Positions 36,492-44,992 of a DNA stretch of 64,000 nt are shown piece after piece; position 1 is the first letter of the stretch; every line of letters starts with the position of its first letter. Origin of the DNA: Dyadobacter sp. 676. Its GTDB lineage: Bacteria; Bacteroidota; Bacteroidia; Cytophagales; Spirosomataceae. Made by a program: the position numbers and the translations under genes. The notes under the pieces are model-generated. The model was not told the DNA's origin. It did no database searches and saw only the letters and a program-made list of their open reading frames with translations. Location: positions 930,001-994,000 of the forward strand of contig NZ_CP159289.1 of the NCBI RefSeq assembly GCF_040448675.1. Reading direction: 5' to 3'.

Positions 36492-36878
36492 TCAATCCTG
36501 CAGTTCTTTTACAGGATGGTTGATGTTCGTCCCGGTGACTACCAGCCGATGGTACTCGCCCCAGCGCCGCAGCTCTTCGATCAGCGGTTCGAGCGTCCGG
36601 GCATGGTCCGTGCGCTCATACTCAATCACGGGCGGGAACGAATCGTAAACTTTCCGCTCGACAAGCAAATTCATTTCCAGTTCTTTCAACTCCTTCGACA
36701 ACATCCGGGGCGTGATGTTCGGAATGGCGTTTTGTATCTCCATGAACCGCTTATGCCCCAGGCTCATTGCGATCAGGATCGAAATCTTCCATTTCCCGCT
36801 GATTACGTCCAGCGCATCGCGTACCGGCAAGATCATTTCCCTGCATTCGGGGTGGTTTTCCTTAAAATTCTCTTTCAT
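36492..36878 (-). CDS. HxlR-family winged-helix transcriptional regulator
   Basis: 128 residues from the start at 36878 (MKENFKENHPECREMILPVR). The HxlR/MarR-like domain is recognisable from ALDVISGKWKISILIAMSLG, RFMEIQNAIPNITPRMLSKE and VYDSFPPVIEYERTDHARTL. The single Cys12 near the start is the conserved HxlR cysteine that can sense thiol-reactive species. The target is unknown; the Dabb-family gene lies 38 bp upstream in the same direction and may be co-transcribed. Confidence 0.88.
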   Translation of the reverse strand: MKENFKENHPECREMILPVRDALDVISGKWKISILIAMSLGHKRFMEIQNAIPNITPRMLSKELKELEMNLLVERKVYDSFPPVIEYERTDHARTLEPLIEELRRWGEYHRLVVTGTNINHPVKELQD

Positions 36879-36916
36879 ATTGTCCTTCCCTGAAAATGTA
36901 CTGGATGAAGGGCCCG

Positions 36917-37330
36917 TTAACCCACCTTCTTCGGGCCAACGGAATCGTATACCACCATCTTTTCCCATAAATGGCCGTAGCTTTCGATAAAGTCCAGGTG
37001 GATCGGATGGGTCTGGTAAATTTCCTCTTCGATGATATTTTTAAAAAAACACATCCATGAAACCGAATAGTCTTTCACGATAACCGACCGGTTTGTTACC
37101 GCCGGCTTCCCGATATGTGCGTACTCGATGGAAGGTACTTTTGCCAGCTTATGCAATCCTTCCAGCAGCTGCGCTTCATGTTGCGCGTTGTTGGGCTCTT
37201 TCAGGTAAAAGAAAACATGATGTATAAAAAGCTCCCTGGTTCTTTCGGGCCCGGCGGGGATGTCGGAAACAGTGGCTAACGAAGCAAGCCCCGCATTCTG
37301 CAGGAACTTCCTTCTCGATTGATCTTCCAT
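36917..37330 (-). CDS. Exported Dabb-family (stress-responsive alpha-beta barrel) protein
   Basis: 137 residues from the start at 37330 (MEDQSRRKFLQNAGLASLAT), whose SRRKFL motif is a twin-arginine export signal. The mature part has the Dabb ferredoxin-like fold: LFIHHVFFYLKEPNNAQHEA, IGKPAVTNRSVIVKDYSVSW and HPIHLDFIESYGHLWEKMVV. Related proteins are of unknown catalytic role; some dimerise to bind or cyclise small molecules. It precedes the HxlR regulator by 38 bp. Confidence 0.78.
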   Translation of the reverse strand: MEDQSRRKFLQNAGLASLATVSDIPAGPERTRELFIHHVFFYLKEPNNAQHEAQLLEGLHKLAKVPSIEYAHIGKPAVTNRSVIVKDYSVSWMCFFKNIIEEEIYQTHPIHLDFIESYGHLWEKMVVYDSVGPKKVG

Positions 37331-37423
37331 GAATGATTGAGCGTGAAACGGATGGCGGACGAATTCCCGCATTCAGCTTCAAGAATAACGCTTATTTGTC
37401 CATTATCAAAATACATGTCCGCC

Positions 37424-37972
37424 TCAGCGCCCGGCCGCAAGCCTCAAAAGCTCCGTTACGGTTTTCCAGTTACGGGTCGTAGCCGTCACTTTCAGTTTGC
37501 TTTCGAAAAAGTTGTTGTGAAGCTTCGTCCGGCCGTATCCATTCGGGCAAAACAGGTAAATGGCCTTTTCCCCCGGTAAAAATTCGTCGGGCAGGTATTT
37601 GTCGCGCTCTAGTTTGTCCAGCCGGCTGGTTTCCGGTTGTTCGGCCAGGAAAGTTACGTGCAGCTTGCCGATGTCCTCGTTTCGCCCGACGATAAACGGA
37701 TTGCTCTCATGAATTTCCCGCAGAGCCCCGGTGTCCAGGACCAGGACCGGGATTTCCGCTTTCAATTCCGACCGCAATAATGCTTCGACGTCCCTGGCGA
37801 GCTTTAAGGTATCCGTTCGGCGGGTATCGAAAAGCACGTTGCCGCTCTGGATGTACGTTTGTACTTTTTCATAACCGGCATCCTCGAATATCTTTTGCAA
37901 AACCGCCATTTTCACCTGCGTACTGCCGACATTGACGCCCCGGAGGATCGCGATATATGTTTCGTTAGGCAT
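37424..37972 (-). CDS. DUF1697 family protein
   Basis: 182 residues starting MPNETYIAILRGVNVGSTQV, the hallmark of DUF1697, with YIQSGNVLFDTRRTDTLKL, the segment FIVGRNEDIGKLHVTFL and KAIYLFCPNGYGRTKLHNNF, and ending TVTELLRLAAGR. The usual length is about 180 residues. The family is widespread, cytosolic and of unknown function. It stands alone. Confidence 0.85.
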   Translation of the reverse strand: MPNETYIAILRGVNVGSTQVKMAVLQKIFEDAGYEKVQTYIQSGNVLFDTRRTDTLKLARDVEALLRSELKAEIPVLVLDTGALREIHESNPFIVGRNEDIGKLHVTFLAEQPETSRLDKLERDKYLPDEFLPGEKAIYLFCPNGYGRTKLHNNFFESKLKVTATTRNWKTVTELLRLAAGR

Positions 37973-38093
37973 ATCTTAATAATTAGCAGCTACAATTTTC
38001 AACTATTTCCCCGGAAAAAGAAAAGATAAGCGCGCACACTGCACGTCTTTCTTAACAAAATCGCGTCGTTCGCATACCCGGCGGATTCCCGGA

Positions 38094-38126
38094 TAAAAAA
38101 AGTAGCCAGCGACTTTCGCTGGCTAC
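38094..38126 (-). terminator. Terminator of the 3-keto-glycoside gene group
   Basis: Read on the minus strand: GTAGCCAGCG, AAAGT loop, CGCTGGCTAC, then T7. A perfect 10-bp stem located 25 bp after the stop of the DUF6807 gene marks the end of the operon running from the right. Confidence 0.88.
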
Positions 38127-38150
38127 CCTTCCAATCAACCGGTTACAAAT

Positions 38151-39188
38151 CTATTCCGTCTTTGCATACGCCGCAGCGAGGTCGTTCAGCGTCGCATCTT
38201 TCAAATGCTCCGAAGCGATTACCAGGCGGTAGCGAAAAGTGGTTGATTCCCCTTTTTTCAGTTTAAAATTTAACGTTTCCTTACCGTCGCTGAGCGCTTT
38301 CATTCCCAGCGGGTTCACGGCAAACAACCCGTAGCCGCGCGCGTGCCAGTAGGCCGGATAGCCCACATTCTTCGGATGGTCGATCATCGCGACGCTGATG
38401 TTTTCGTCTTTGATCTTCCCGGTGAGATTGCACCAGATCGCGCGTTTTCCCCACACCGCTTCTCCTTCCACGCCATTGCTGTTGCGGTAATTGCCGGTTA
38501 CGCCTTCATTGTTCATGACGGGCACCTTTGTGGCAATACCGCTTGCATCGGTGAAAATCTCGGGTTTGGTGGACGGCAATTCGAGCTCACGCCCAACGCG
38601 GATCGCATACATACCGTCTTTTACATCAGGCATATTTACTTCCGGCAGCGCGGCCGTGAGCGTCGTGGACCGGTCTATAATGCGGGAATTACCTTTGCCG
38701 CTGAAAGTATATCTGGTTACCTCTTTCAACGTCAGTGTGCCGTTTTTATCGACCCAGTCGGCGGTTACGGTGAGCTCCCCTTTATCCTTGCCGCTTTTTA
38801 TGGAAGTGATCCCCGTATGGATAATGGTCCCGTAAGCACGTTTTTCGTGGTTTACGGCGTTGGAGTTATTCCAATAGTCGTTGCCGTTTACGTCCTCGTA
38901 ATTAAGCCAGATTCCCACATGGTGCGGATGGTCCACGCGTTCGCCGGCGCGGGGATCGAGAGGCCAGCCGCGGGTGATCACCGTGCCCCGGGGCGTCATT
39001 ACCGGGTATAAAACAGCTTTTTTAAGCACTGTTTCGCCCGGATAATAGTAGGCGGTAAACGGCTTGCCGTCGATTTTTACCTCCACCTTTTTATCCTTGT
39101 CATTTCGGACCAGGTCGACTCTCTGGGCGTAAGCGTTTCCGGCGAAGGCCAAAGCTGTCAGTGCCAAAGCAGTATGTTTCAAATTCAT
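38151..39188 (-). CDS. DUF6807 (PmoA-like) exported protein
   Basis: 345 residues with signal peptide MNLKHTALALTALAFAGNAYA. The mature part matches DUF6807 ('methane oxygenase PmoA' annotation in Bacteroidota and Planctomycetes): PGETVLKKAVLYPVMTPRGT, RVDHPHHVGIWLNYEDVNG (conserved HPHH) and YPAYWHARGYGLFAVNPLG. It is not a methane monooxygenase. Such proteins cluster with Gfo/Idh/MocA oxidoreductases and DUF1080 proteins, as here. It is the last gene of that group, 11 bp after the oxidoreductase. Confidence 0.82.
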   Translation of the reverse strand: MNLKHTALALTALAFAGNAYAQRVDLVRNDKDKKVEVKIDGKPFTAYYYPGETVLKKAVLYPVMTPRGTVITRGWPLDPRAGERVDHPHHVGIWLNYEDVNGNDYWNNSNAVNHEKRAYGTIIHTGITSIKSGKDKGELTVTADWVDKNGTLTLKEVTRYTFSGKGNSRIIDRSTTLTAALPEVNMPDVKDGMYAIRVGRELELPSTKPEIFTDASGIATKVPVMNNEGVTGNYRNSNGVEGEAVWGKRAIWCNLTGKIKDENISVAMIDHPKNVGYPAYWHARGYGLFAVNPLGMKALSDGKETLNFKLKKGESTTFRYRLVIASEHLKDATLNDLAAAYAKTE

Positions 39189-39199
39189 CTTTTAAATGG

Positions 39200-40540
39200 T
39201 TAGCTAAGCACGATTTCCTTCTTCTTCGGATCCCAGGTAACGCGTTTCCCCGAATGCAGTGCCTTGGTTGCCATGATGTTCGCCACCGAGTGGTTGAAAC
39301 CCACCCGTGCGGGCGCATTCGACTCTTTTCGGCTGCGGATACATTCCATCCAGTTACGCATATGTAGGGAGGTCATCGGATCAGCACCGGTGTTGGCATC
39401 CGTCGCGATCTTGTCGCCGGATTTCAGCGACATTTCAGGAAGCAGGTTGGCCTGCATACCCATTCCCCTGGCATCCTTTTCTTTCAAACCACCTTCCGGA
39501 GAAATTTTGTTGGTATCGAGGTTGATCATCCCGCCGTTCGAGAAGTAATATTCCTTCACACCGCCGGCTTCGTTATTGAAACGCGACGAGTAGATCACCT
39601 GGAAGCCTTTGGTTTTGTCCTCGAACGGGCCGTAATCGAACACGGCGCTGAATGTATCCACATTGGTACGGCCGTCTTTCCAGGTATAAATGCCGCCGTT
39701 CGCTACAACGCTCCGCGGGGCGTCGAGGCCCGAGAACCAGTGCACCGTGTCGATCTGGTGCGCCATCCACTGTCCAGGGATACCCGACGAATATGGATAG
39801 AACAACCGGAATTCGAGGTAATACCGAGGGTTCCATTCTACTTTCGGACGGTTCATCAGGAAACGGTCCCAATCGGTATCCTCCTTGCGGATCTGCGCCA
39901 CGAGGTCTTTGCGGCGCCAGCGGCCTGGCTGGTTCACGTTCCAGGTCATTTCTACTGTCGTAATATCCCCGAACTTCCCTGATTTGATATACTCATAAGC
40001 GGCCCAGTAGTTGGGCGCACTGCGGCGCTGCGATCCTACCTGTACGATCTGTTTCGATGCTTCGACGGCCTTTAAAGCCACTTTCGCATCTTCCAGCGTT
40101 TCGGCAAACGGCTTTTCCACATACACGTCGCGACCGGATTTCACGGCTTCCGCACAATGCAGTGCATGCTGGAAGTCGGCAGTGCTGATGATCACCGCGT
40201 CCACGTCCTTGCGGGCCAGCAGTTCTTCGTTGTTGCGGGCTTTCACAAATTCGCTGGCCGCATATGGCTTGCCTTTGATAAATGCCTCCGCTTCGTCGCG
40301 GCGACGGTTCCAGAGGTCGGAAACACCCATAAACTCAAAGTTCAGTTCTTTGGCATGATCTCCGAAGGAAGGTGCCAGCGAGCTGCGGAAACGGTCGGAG
40401 AAACCGATGATACCTACCCTCACGCGATCATTTGCGCCCAGAATACGGCGGTAGCTTGCCGCCCCGAAAGCATTGGCGCCTGCTGCGACACCCGCAGAAG
40501 CCAGTGCTGCATTTTTAAGAAAATCCCTTCTACTGGTCAT
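39200..40540 (-). CDS. Periplasmic Gfo/Idh/MocA oxidoreductase with Tat signal
   Basis: 446 residues. The Tat signal SRRDFLKNAALASAGVAAGA is followed by an NAD(P)-binding Rossmann domain (VRVGIIGFSDRFRSSLAPSF), the catalytic-lysine motif YVEKPFAETLEDAK and the C-terminal domain with GIPGQWMAHQIDTVHWF. The family oxidises sugars at carbon 3 in the oxidative 3-keto-glycoside route. Export to the periplasm by Tat implies prefolding with bound cofactor. It is 11 bp upstream of the DUF6807 gene and 125 bp downstream of DUF1080. Confidence 0.88.
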   Translation of the reverse strand: MTSRRDFLKNAALASAGVAAGANAFGAASYRRILGANDRVRVGIIGFSDRFRSSLAPSFGDHAKELNFEFMGVSDLWNRRRDEAEAFIKGKPYAASEFVKARNNEELLARKDVDAVIISTADFQHALHCAEAVKSGRDVYVEKPFAETLEDAKVALKAVEASKQIVQVGSQRRSAPNYWAAYEYIKSGKFGDITTVEMTWNVNQPGRWRRKDLVAQIRKEDTDWDRFLMNRPKVEWNPRYYLEFRLFYPYSSGIPGQWMAHQIDTVHWFSGLDAPRSVVANGGIYTWKDGRTNVDTFSAVFDYGPFEDKTKGFQVIYSSRFNNEAGGVKEYYFSNGGMINLDTNKISPEGGLKEKDARGMGMQANLLPEMSLKSGDKIATDANTGADPMTSLHMRNWMECIRSRKESNAPARVGFNHSVANIMATKALHSGKRVTWDPKKKEIVLS

Positions 40541-40665
40541 GATATTGGATTGAATAAAAGTTGACTTGATGATTGCCTATGGGTCCGATTTGCGGGCAAT
40601 CGTTTCTAAATCCCGGGTACCCGCTTATCTACTGTATTTTTTTACCTTTTTTCCGGCGTTTCGGG

Positions 40666-42033
40666 CTATTTGATTTCCCTCACTTTCAAACTGCGGAAAA
40701 ACACATTGTCGCCATGGTCCTGCAACAGCAGGTTACCTTCCTGCGACATTCCGAAACCATCGAATTTGGCGAACTTAGATCCCGCGACGAACTCCTTGAA
40801 CTGCGGGGAGCCGCGCACGTATTCCACTACCTTGTATCCGTTCAGGAAATGCTGCACGGTGCCGTCTTTCTGCACCACAATACGCCCCTGATTCCATTCG
40901 CCGATTTTCTTGACCGCATTTTTCGGACGAACGGCCGGGATTACGTCGTAAAACGAAGCGATGGTTCGGTTACCGTTTTTGCCAAGTTTCGCGTCGGGAT
41001 GGCGCTCGTCGTCCAGAACCTGGAATTCACAGCCGATGCCCGATTTGCCATTGGAATTGAATTTCTGGTCCACAAAATATTTGACGCCGCTGTTGGCGCC
41101 TTCGGTCAGTTTAAATTCAAACTGGAATTCGAATGCGGGGCCATACAGCTTGCGGGTAACGATGTCGTTGCCGGTCTCCGACCCGTCCGACTTGGAAATT
41201 ACGATCGCGCCGTCCTGGTAGCTCCATCTTTTGGCCGGAAACTCCGTGCCGCCGTACGAGCGCCATTGGTCCACTGATTTTCCATCATACAATAATGAAT
41301 AACCCTGCGCCTTTTCCGCCGCATCCAGATTGTTGGGAATGAGGTTCACGACACGGACATTCGTAGCAGGGCTCGGTTTCAGGTTCGACGTTTTGATCCG
41401 GATATTCTTCCAGCTTACCTGGGTCCCTTCCATTTCCTTGCTGCCTATTGCATGCACCTGCAAGCATATAAATCCGACCGGCGTCATGTCATCGACCACG
41501 TGCGCCACCGGCACACCATTCAAAAACGTGCGGATCGAATGGCCGATAGCCTCGATGCGGTAGTTATTCCACGCATCCCTTTTGAACGCTTTTTTACCTT
41601 CCGGGTTCAGGTCGAGCGGGTAAAGCCAGCCGCGGCGCGCCTCGTCATAAATCCCTCCCGAATAAGCGCGGTCGCTCGGATCGATTTCCACCTGGTACCC
41701 ATGCACACGGCCATTCTGGTATTCCGGTTTCGACAAGCTGCGGATCTGTATTCCCGAATTCAGTTTGTTATCGACCTTTACATCCAGTTCAAGGATAAAA
41801 TCTCCGTAATCTTTTTCGGTAGTGAGGAATGAATTGGGCGTGCCCATGACGGACGTACCCACTATCGCGCCGTCCTTTACTTCATATTTGGCCTGGCCGT
41901 TGAGCTGTTTCCAGCCGGACAGGTCCCTGCCATTGAAAAGTTTCTGCCACCCGTCTTTCGACTTCTGTGCCCGAAGCGGAGAAACGAGGAGGAACGCGGC
42001 CAGACCGACCAGCGGTAATCTTAATTTTTTCAT
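40666..42033 (-). CDS. Two-domain DUF1080 (3-keto-disaccharide hydrolase-like) protein
   Basis: 455 residues with signal peptide ending PLRAQKSKDG. Two DUF1080/LamG-like jelly rolls are visible: one at about 28-220 (GWQKLFNGRDLSGWKQLNG, NSGIQIRS) and one at about 240-455 (SLLYDGKSVDQWRSYGGTE, NSGVKYFVDQKF). Members of this family bind or cleave 3-keto-disaccharides; some Bacteroides members act as lyases/hydrolases after oxidation of the sugar. The neighbours, a Gfo/Idh/MocA enzyme and a TIM-barrel protein, match that pathway. The duplication could give one catalytic and one binding domain (inference). Confidence 0.85.
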   Translation of the reverse strand: MKKLRLPLVGLAAFLLVSPLRAQKSKDGWQKLFNGRDLSGWKQLNGQAKYEVKDGAIVGTSVMGTPNSFLTTEKDYGDFILELDVKVDNKLNSGIQIRSLSKPEYQNGRVHGYQVEIDPSDRAYSGGIYDEARRGWLYPLDLNPEGKKAFKRDAWNNYRIEAIGHSIRTFLNGVPVAHVVDDMTPVGFICLQVHAIGSKEMEGTQVSWKNIRIKTSNLKPSPATNVRVVNLIPNNLDAAEKAQGYSLLYDGKSVDQWRSYGGTEFPAKRWSYQDGAIVISKSDGSETGNDIVTRKLYGPAFEFQFEFKLTEGANSGVKYFVDQKFNSNGKSGIGCEFQVLDDERHPDAKLGKNGNRTIASFYDVIPAVRPKNAVKKIGEWNQGRIVVQKDGTVQHFLNGYKVVEYVRGSPQFKEFVAGSKFAKFDGFGMSQEGNLLLQDHGDNVFFRSLKVREIK

Positions 42034-42152
42034 TGGATTGATTAATGGTGATGAATAACTGAAAAATGCGAAAGGGTACCCTATCTAATATCAGTTATCA
42101 CATTAATAACGAAATATTAATAGGAATACCCCTACAAATCCAGTTCAGGAGA

Positions 42153-43049
42153 CTAAACAGGGTACTTCAACACCCCGGTAATATACTTTTTATTGATTTC
42201 CGCACAAATGAGCGGCGATTTTCCCGGATCGGGCACGCCGTCCAGCTCCACCACTGCCCAGCCTTTGAATTTGATTTTGTCAAGGGCATTGAAAACCGCC
42301 GGAACATCCACCCTGCCTTGTCCCAGCTCCACAAACTTATAGCCGCTCTTGGTTTCGGCGGGTTTGGTATCCTTCAAATGCAGCGAGTGCAGGATATCCT
42401 TGTATTTAACCACGGCTTCGTGCGGTTCGCCGCCCCCCTGCTTGTAATGCGCGATATCGAGCAGCAACCGCATATAACGCGGGTCCATGGCCTGTACGAT
42501 CACGTCCACTTCTTCGGGTGTTTCTCCGAGCTGGTTCATATGGTTGTGGTAAACGGCCTGTACGCCCAGATCGGCAGTTTGCTTGCCGATTTCGTTCATC
42601 ACCTGTGCCAGTTTTTTGAGCTCGTCGACGGAAGGAGCACGGTCTTTCGGGCGGAGGCTATTCGTAAGCTGCAACGCATTGCCGCCCAATGCTTTTACAA
42701 AACTCGCATGTGCTACGTGAGTATCGACAGTGCTATCGAACTTTGCGGGATCAATCTCCACATTGCCGCTCGAAAACATGCAAAGCGTCAGGTTGTTCTT
42801 AATCAAAGCATCTTTCAGCTCGGAAGGCTTGCCGCGGTAAGGTCCGAACGTGTTTGCCCTCAACTGGATGCCCTTGAAACCAAGGCCTGCCAGCTCCGTC
42901 ATGGCTTGTTCGTCCTTGCCGCCCCAGGTAATGGCCGAATAACCGATTTTTATATCGCCTTTCTTCACGGCGGCTTCCAGCCAACCGGTCCCCGCCATGG
43001 AGGCGGCCATGGCCAGCGAAGTGTTTTGCAGAAAATTCCGTCTGTTCAT
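42153..43049 (-). CDS. Exported sugar phosphate isomerase/epimerase-like TIM barrel
   Basis: 298 residues. The Tat-type start MNRRNFLQNTSLAMAASMAG is followed by an AP-endonuclease-2/xylose-isomerase-like barrel: KIGYSAITWGGKDEQAMTEL, LQLTNSLRPKDR, AVYHNHMNQLGETPEEVDVI, RLLLDIAHYKQGGGEPHEA and SLHLKDTKPAETKSGYKFVE. The His/Glu/Asp metal-site pattern of the family is kept. Export suggests it acts on sugars, not sugar phosphates. The gene has a run of six C (GGGE codons) that is intact in frame. Confidence 0.85.
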   Translation of the reverse strand: MNRRNFLQNTSLAMAASMAGTGWLEAAVKKGDIKIGYSAITWGGKDEQAMTELAGLGFKGIQLRANTFGPYRGKPSELKDALIKNNLTLCMFSSGNVEIDPAKFDSTVDTHVAHASFVKALGGNALQLTNSLRPKDRAPSVDELKKLAQVMNEIGKQTADLGVQAVYHNHMNQLGETPEEVDVIVQAMDPRYMRLLLDIAHYKQGGGEPHEAVVKYKDILHSLHLKDTKPAETKSGYKFVELGQGRVDVPAVFNALDKIKFKGWAVVELDGVPDPGKSPLICAEINKKYITGVLKYPV

Positions 43050-43098
43050 TTCAGGTTAAGATGAGTTTAAATCCTAAACTCCCAGACGATATAAAATG

Positions 43099-43127
43099 GC
43101 AATGACCCGCTATTTACGGGCCATTGC
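43099..43127 (-). terminator. Hairpin between susD and the isomerase gene
   Basis: On the minus strand GCAATGGCCCG pairs with CGGGTCATTGC (one G-T pair) around a TAAATAG loop and is followed by CATTTTAT. The T-tract is poor, so it may attenuate or protect the susCD mRNA end rather than stop transcription fully. Confidence 0.45.
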
Positions 43128-43135
43128 TTGTAAAT

Positions 43136-44965
43136 TTATTTCGGGATCTCCGTCAAAGGGGGCACATTCTTCTCATATCCCGCGTATCCCTTGTTCTGAT
43201 TGATCCTCGCCTGCGTATTTCCGTCGATCGCCGACTGTGGAATGGGCCATAACACATGGTAAGGGCTCATGGTGTATTCGTCGGCGTGCCGTGTTTTGAC
43301 GCCTTTATTATAAAAATCGTTTTTCTCCATCACCCTGTCGTAAAAGTAGTTGTCGTCCGAGAACTTGTCGAGGCTGTAAGTTTTGCCATTCGGTGCGGCC
43401 TTACCGGTTTGGGCAAAAATGTAGGCGATGCGCGTCAACTCGGTTTTTCGCGGTTCTTCAAAATACAACTCGCGCGCTCGTTCATCGAGAATCGTGCCGA
43501 TATTGATTCTTCCCGCCGGGATCGGCGCGCAATTGGCGCGGGCGCGGACGATGTTCAGGTCCTCCGCCGCCTTTGCCAGATCACCCTTCCATACATAGGC
43601 TTCGGCACGCAGCAGATAGGTTTCGGCCAGTCGGAACACGTACCAGTCGGAATTGCCTCCCTGGGGCTGTACGCGCTGCGGATCTTCGACGAACAGCTTA
43701 TAATGTGGCCAGTCGAACCAGCAGCGTATCGTGTCGATGGTGAGTACCACGCCATCGGCATTTTTGAGTTGCAGGTTTTTGCCATAATAGCTGTCTTTAT
43801 CTTGTACAAGCTTTGGATTGTTGTACAAAATATCCTCCATGCGCATCCAGTTGCCCGGCGCGTGGCGCAGGTCATTTTTATCGTCCCAGATCTGATTCTG
43901 CGAATAGTCGGTTGGCCGTAAACGTCCGATTCCCCGCCCCAGCTTGCTTACCTGGTCGATTTCGATGCCGTACGTATCGATCGTACCCCGGTTGCCATTC
44001 GGCGTGTTGATATTGTTAAACCAAAGCGGCACGCAATTCCGCATGATCAGCATTCCGCCATCGACATTGCCTTCTATATTCAGCCGGTCGATCACCAGCA
44101 TTAGTCCCTCGGTATTAATAGCCAGGGCCTTGTTCTGTGGCCGGTGTAAATCCCAGACCACATTACGGCTGGCATCGTTCGCGTTCGCCCCGAAGCGCGA
44201 GGTCATCAGCTTGTGGGTGCCGCCATCGATCACATTCGTCGCCGATTTGATCGCGTCGTCGAACAGCCCCAGCGCCAGATTGACCTTCGTCAGCAAATGG
44301 CTCACAGAGCCTTTATTTACCGTCCCCTTATCTGTAACAGCCGGTACCCATTGTTCCGCAAATTCGAGGTCCGTCTTTATTTTTTTCAGGATTACCTCGC
44401 GCTTTGTGGTCTGGAAATCGAGTTTCGGGCCGTTTACTTCGTTCAGCAACAGCGGCACATCACCAAACTGCTGCGTTAGCCTGTAGTAACGTGCCGCGCG
44501 GTGGAAATAGGCCGCGCCCAGCAGCTCATTTTTCTCCTGCTCGTTTTTATAGGTGGGCAAATCTATCCGGGAAATGGCCGTATTGGCATATTTGATCCCT
44601 TTATACTGTTCCAGCCAGTACCAGCCGATCCGGTTGTAATCGATGTGGTTAAGCTGAGCATCGGGTGTGATGAGCAGGTTCAGGTTCTGTGCCGGTCCCG
44701 ATTTGTCGGTTGTACCTTCGACGGCAATATCCGAAAAGATCGACTCGGTTATCATCGGCATCGCATCGCCGTACCATTCCTGGCGCAGGTTACGCTCGCA
44801 CGCAACGAGCGTCGCTTTTAACCCGGCCAGGTCTTTAAAAGTCATATCGGGCTCGTAAAACGAAAGCGGTTCGGGTTTCAGCCATGTTTCTTTGCAGGAC
44901 GTGATCGTCAATCCGGCGCCAAGCAAACCCAATGCCACGATATATTTCAGTTTTTGGTTAAACAT
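43136..44965 (-). CDS. SusD/RagB-family lipoprotein (pair 2)
   Basis: 609 residues with lipoprotein signal [20 protein letters not shown] and lipobox ITSC. SusD features: [20 protein letters not shown] (TPR-like helices), [40 protein letters not shown] and the closing [20 protein letters not shown]. It sits 27 bp after its SusC partner and just before the TIM-barrel/DUF1080/oxidoreductase genes, so its ligand is probably the glycoside processed by them (inference). Confidence 0.92.
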   Translation of the reverse strand: MFNQKLKYIVALGLLGAGLTITSCKETWLKPEPLSFYEPDMTFKDLAGLKATLVACERNLRQEWYGDAMPMITESIFSDIAVEGTTDKSGPAQNLNLLITPDAQLNHIDYNRIGWYWLEQYKGIKYANTAISRIDLPTYKNEQEKNELLGAAYFHRAARYYRLTQQFGDVPLLLNEVNGPKLDFQTTKREVILKKIKTDLEFAEQWVPAVTDKGTVNKGSVSHLLTKVNLALGLFDDAIKSATNVIDGGTHKLMTSRFGANANDASRNVVWDLHRPQNKALAINTEGLMLVIDRLNIEGNVDGGMLIMRNCVPLWFNNINTPNGNRGTIDTYGIEIDQVSKLGRGIGRLRPTDYSQNQIWDDKNDLRHAPGNWMRMEDILYNNPKLVQDKDSYYGKNLQLKNADGVVLTIDTIRCWFDWPHYKLFVEDPQRVQPQGGNSDWYVFRLAETYLLRAEAYVWKGDLAKAAEDLNIVRARANCAPIPAGRINIGTILDERARELYFEEPRKTELTRIAYIFAQTGKAAPNGKTYSLDKFSDDNYFYDRVMEKNDFYNKGVKTRHADEYTMSPYHVLWPIPQSAIDGNTQARINQNKGYAGYEKNVPPLTEIPK

Positions 44966-44992
44966 AATCCATGCGGTTTTGTGTGATCAAGG

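Noticed and set aside
38151..39188. Methane oxygenase suggested by the common 'PmoA' label
   Set aside because: The protein is soluble and exported with an HPHH motif and belongs to DUF6807; there is no membrane-embedded copper site or pmoBC partner.
42066..43064. 332-codon open frame on the plus strand
   Set aside because: Antisense to the exported TIM-barrel gene, which has a Tat signal and metal-site motifs.
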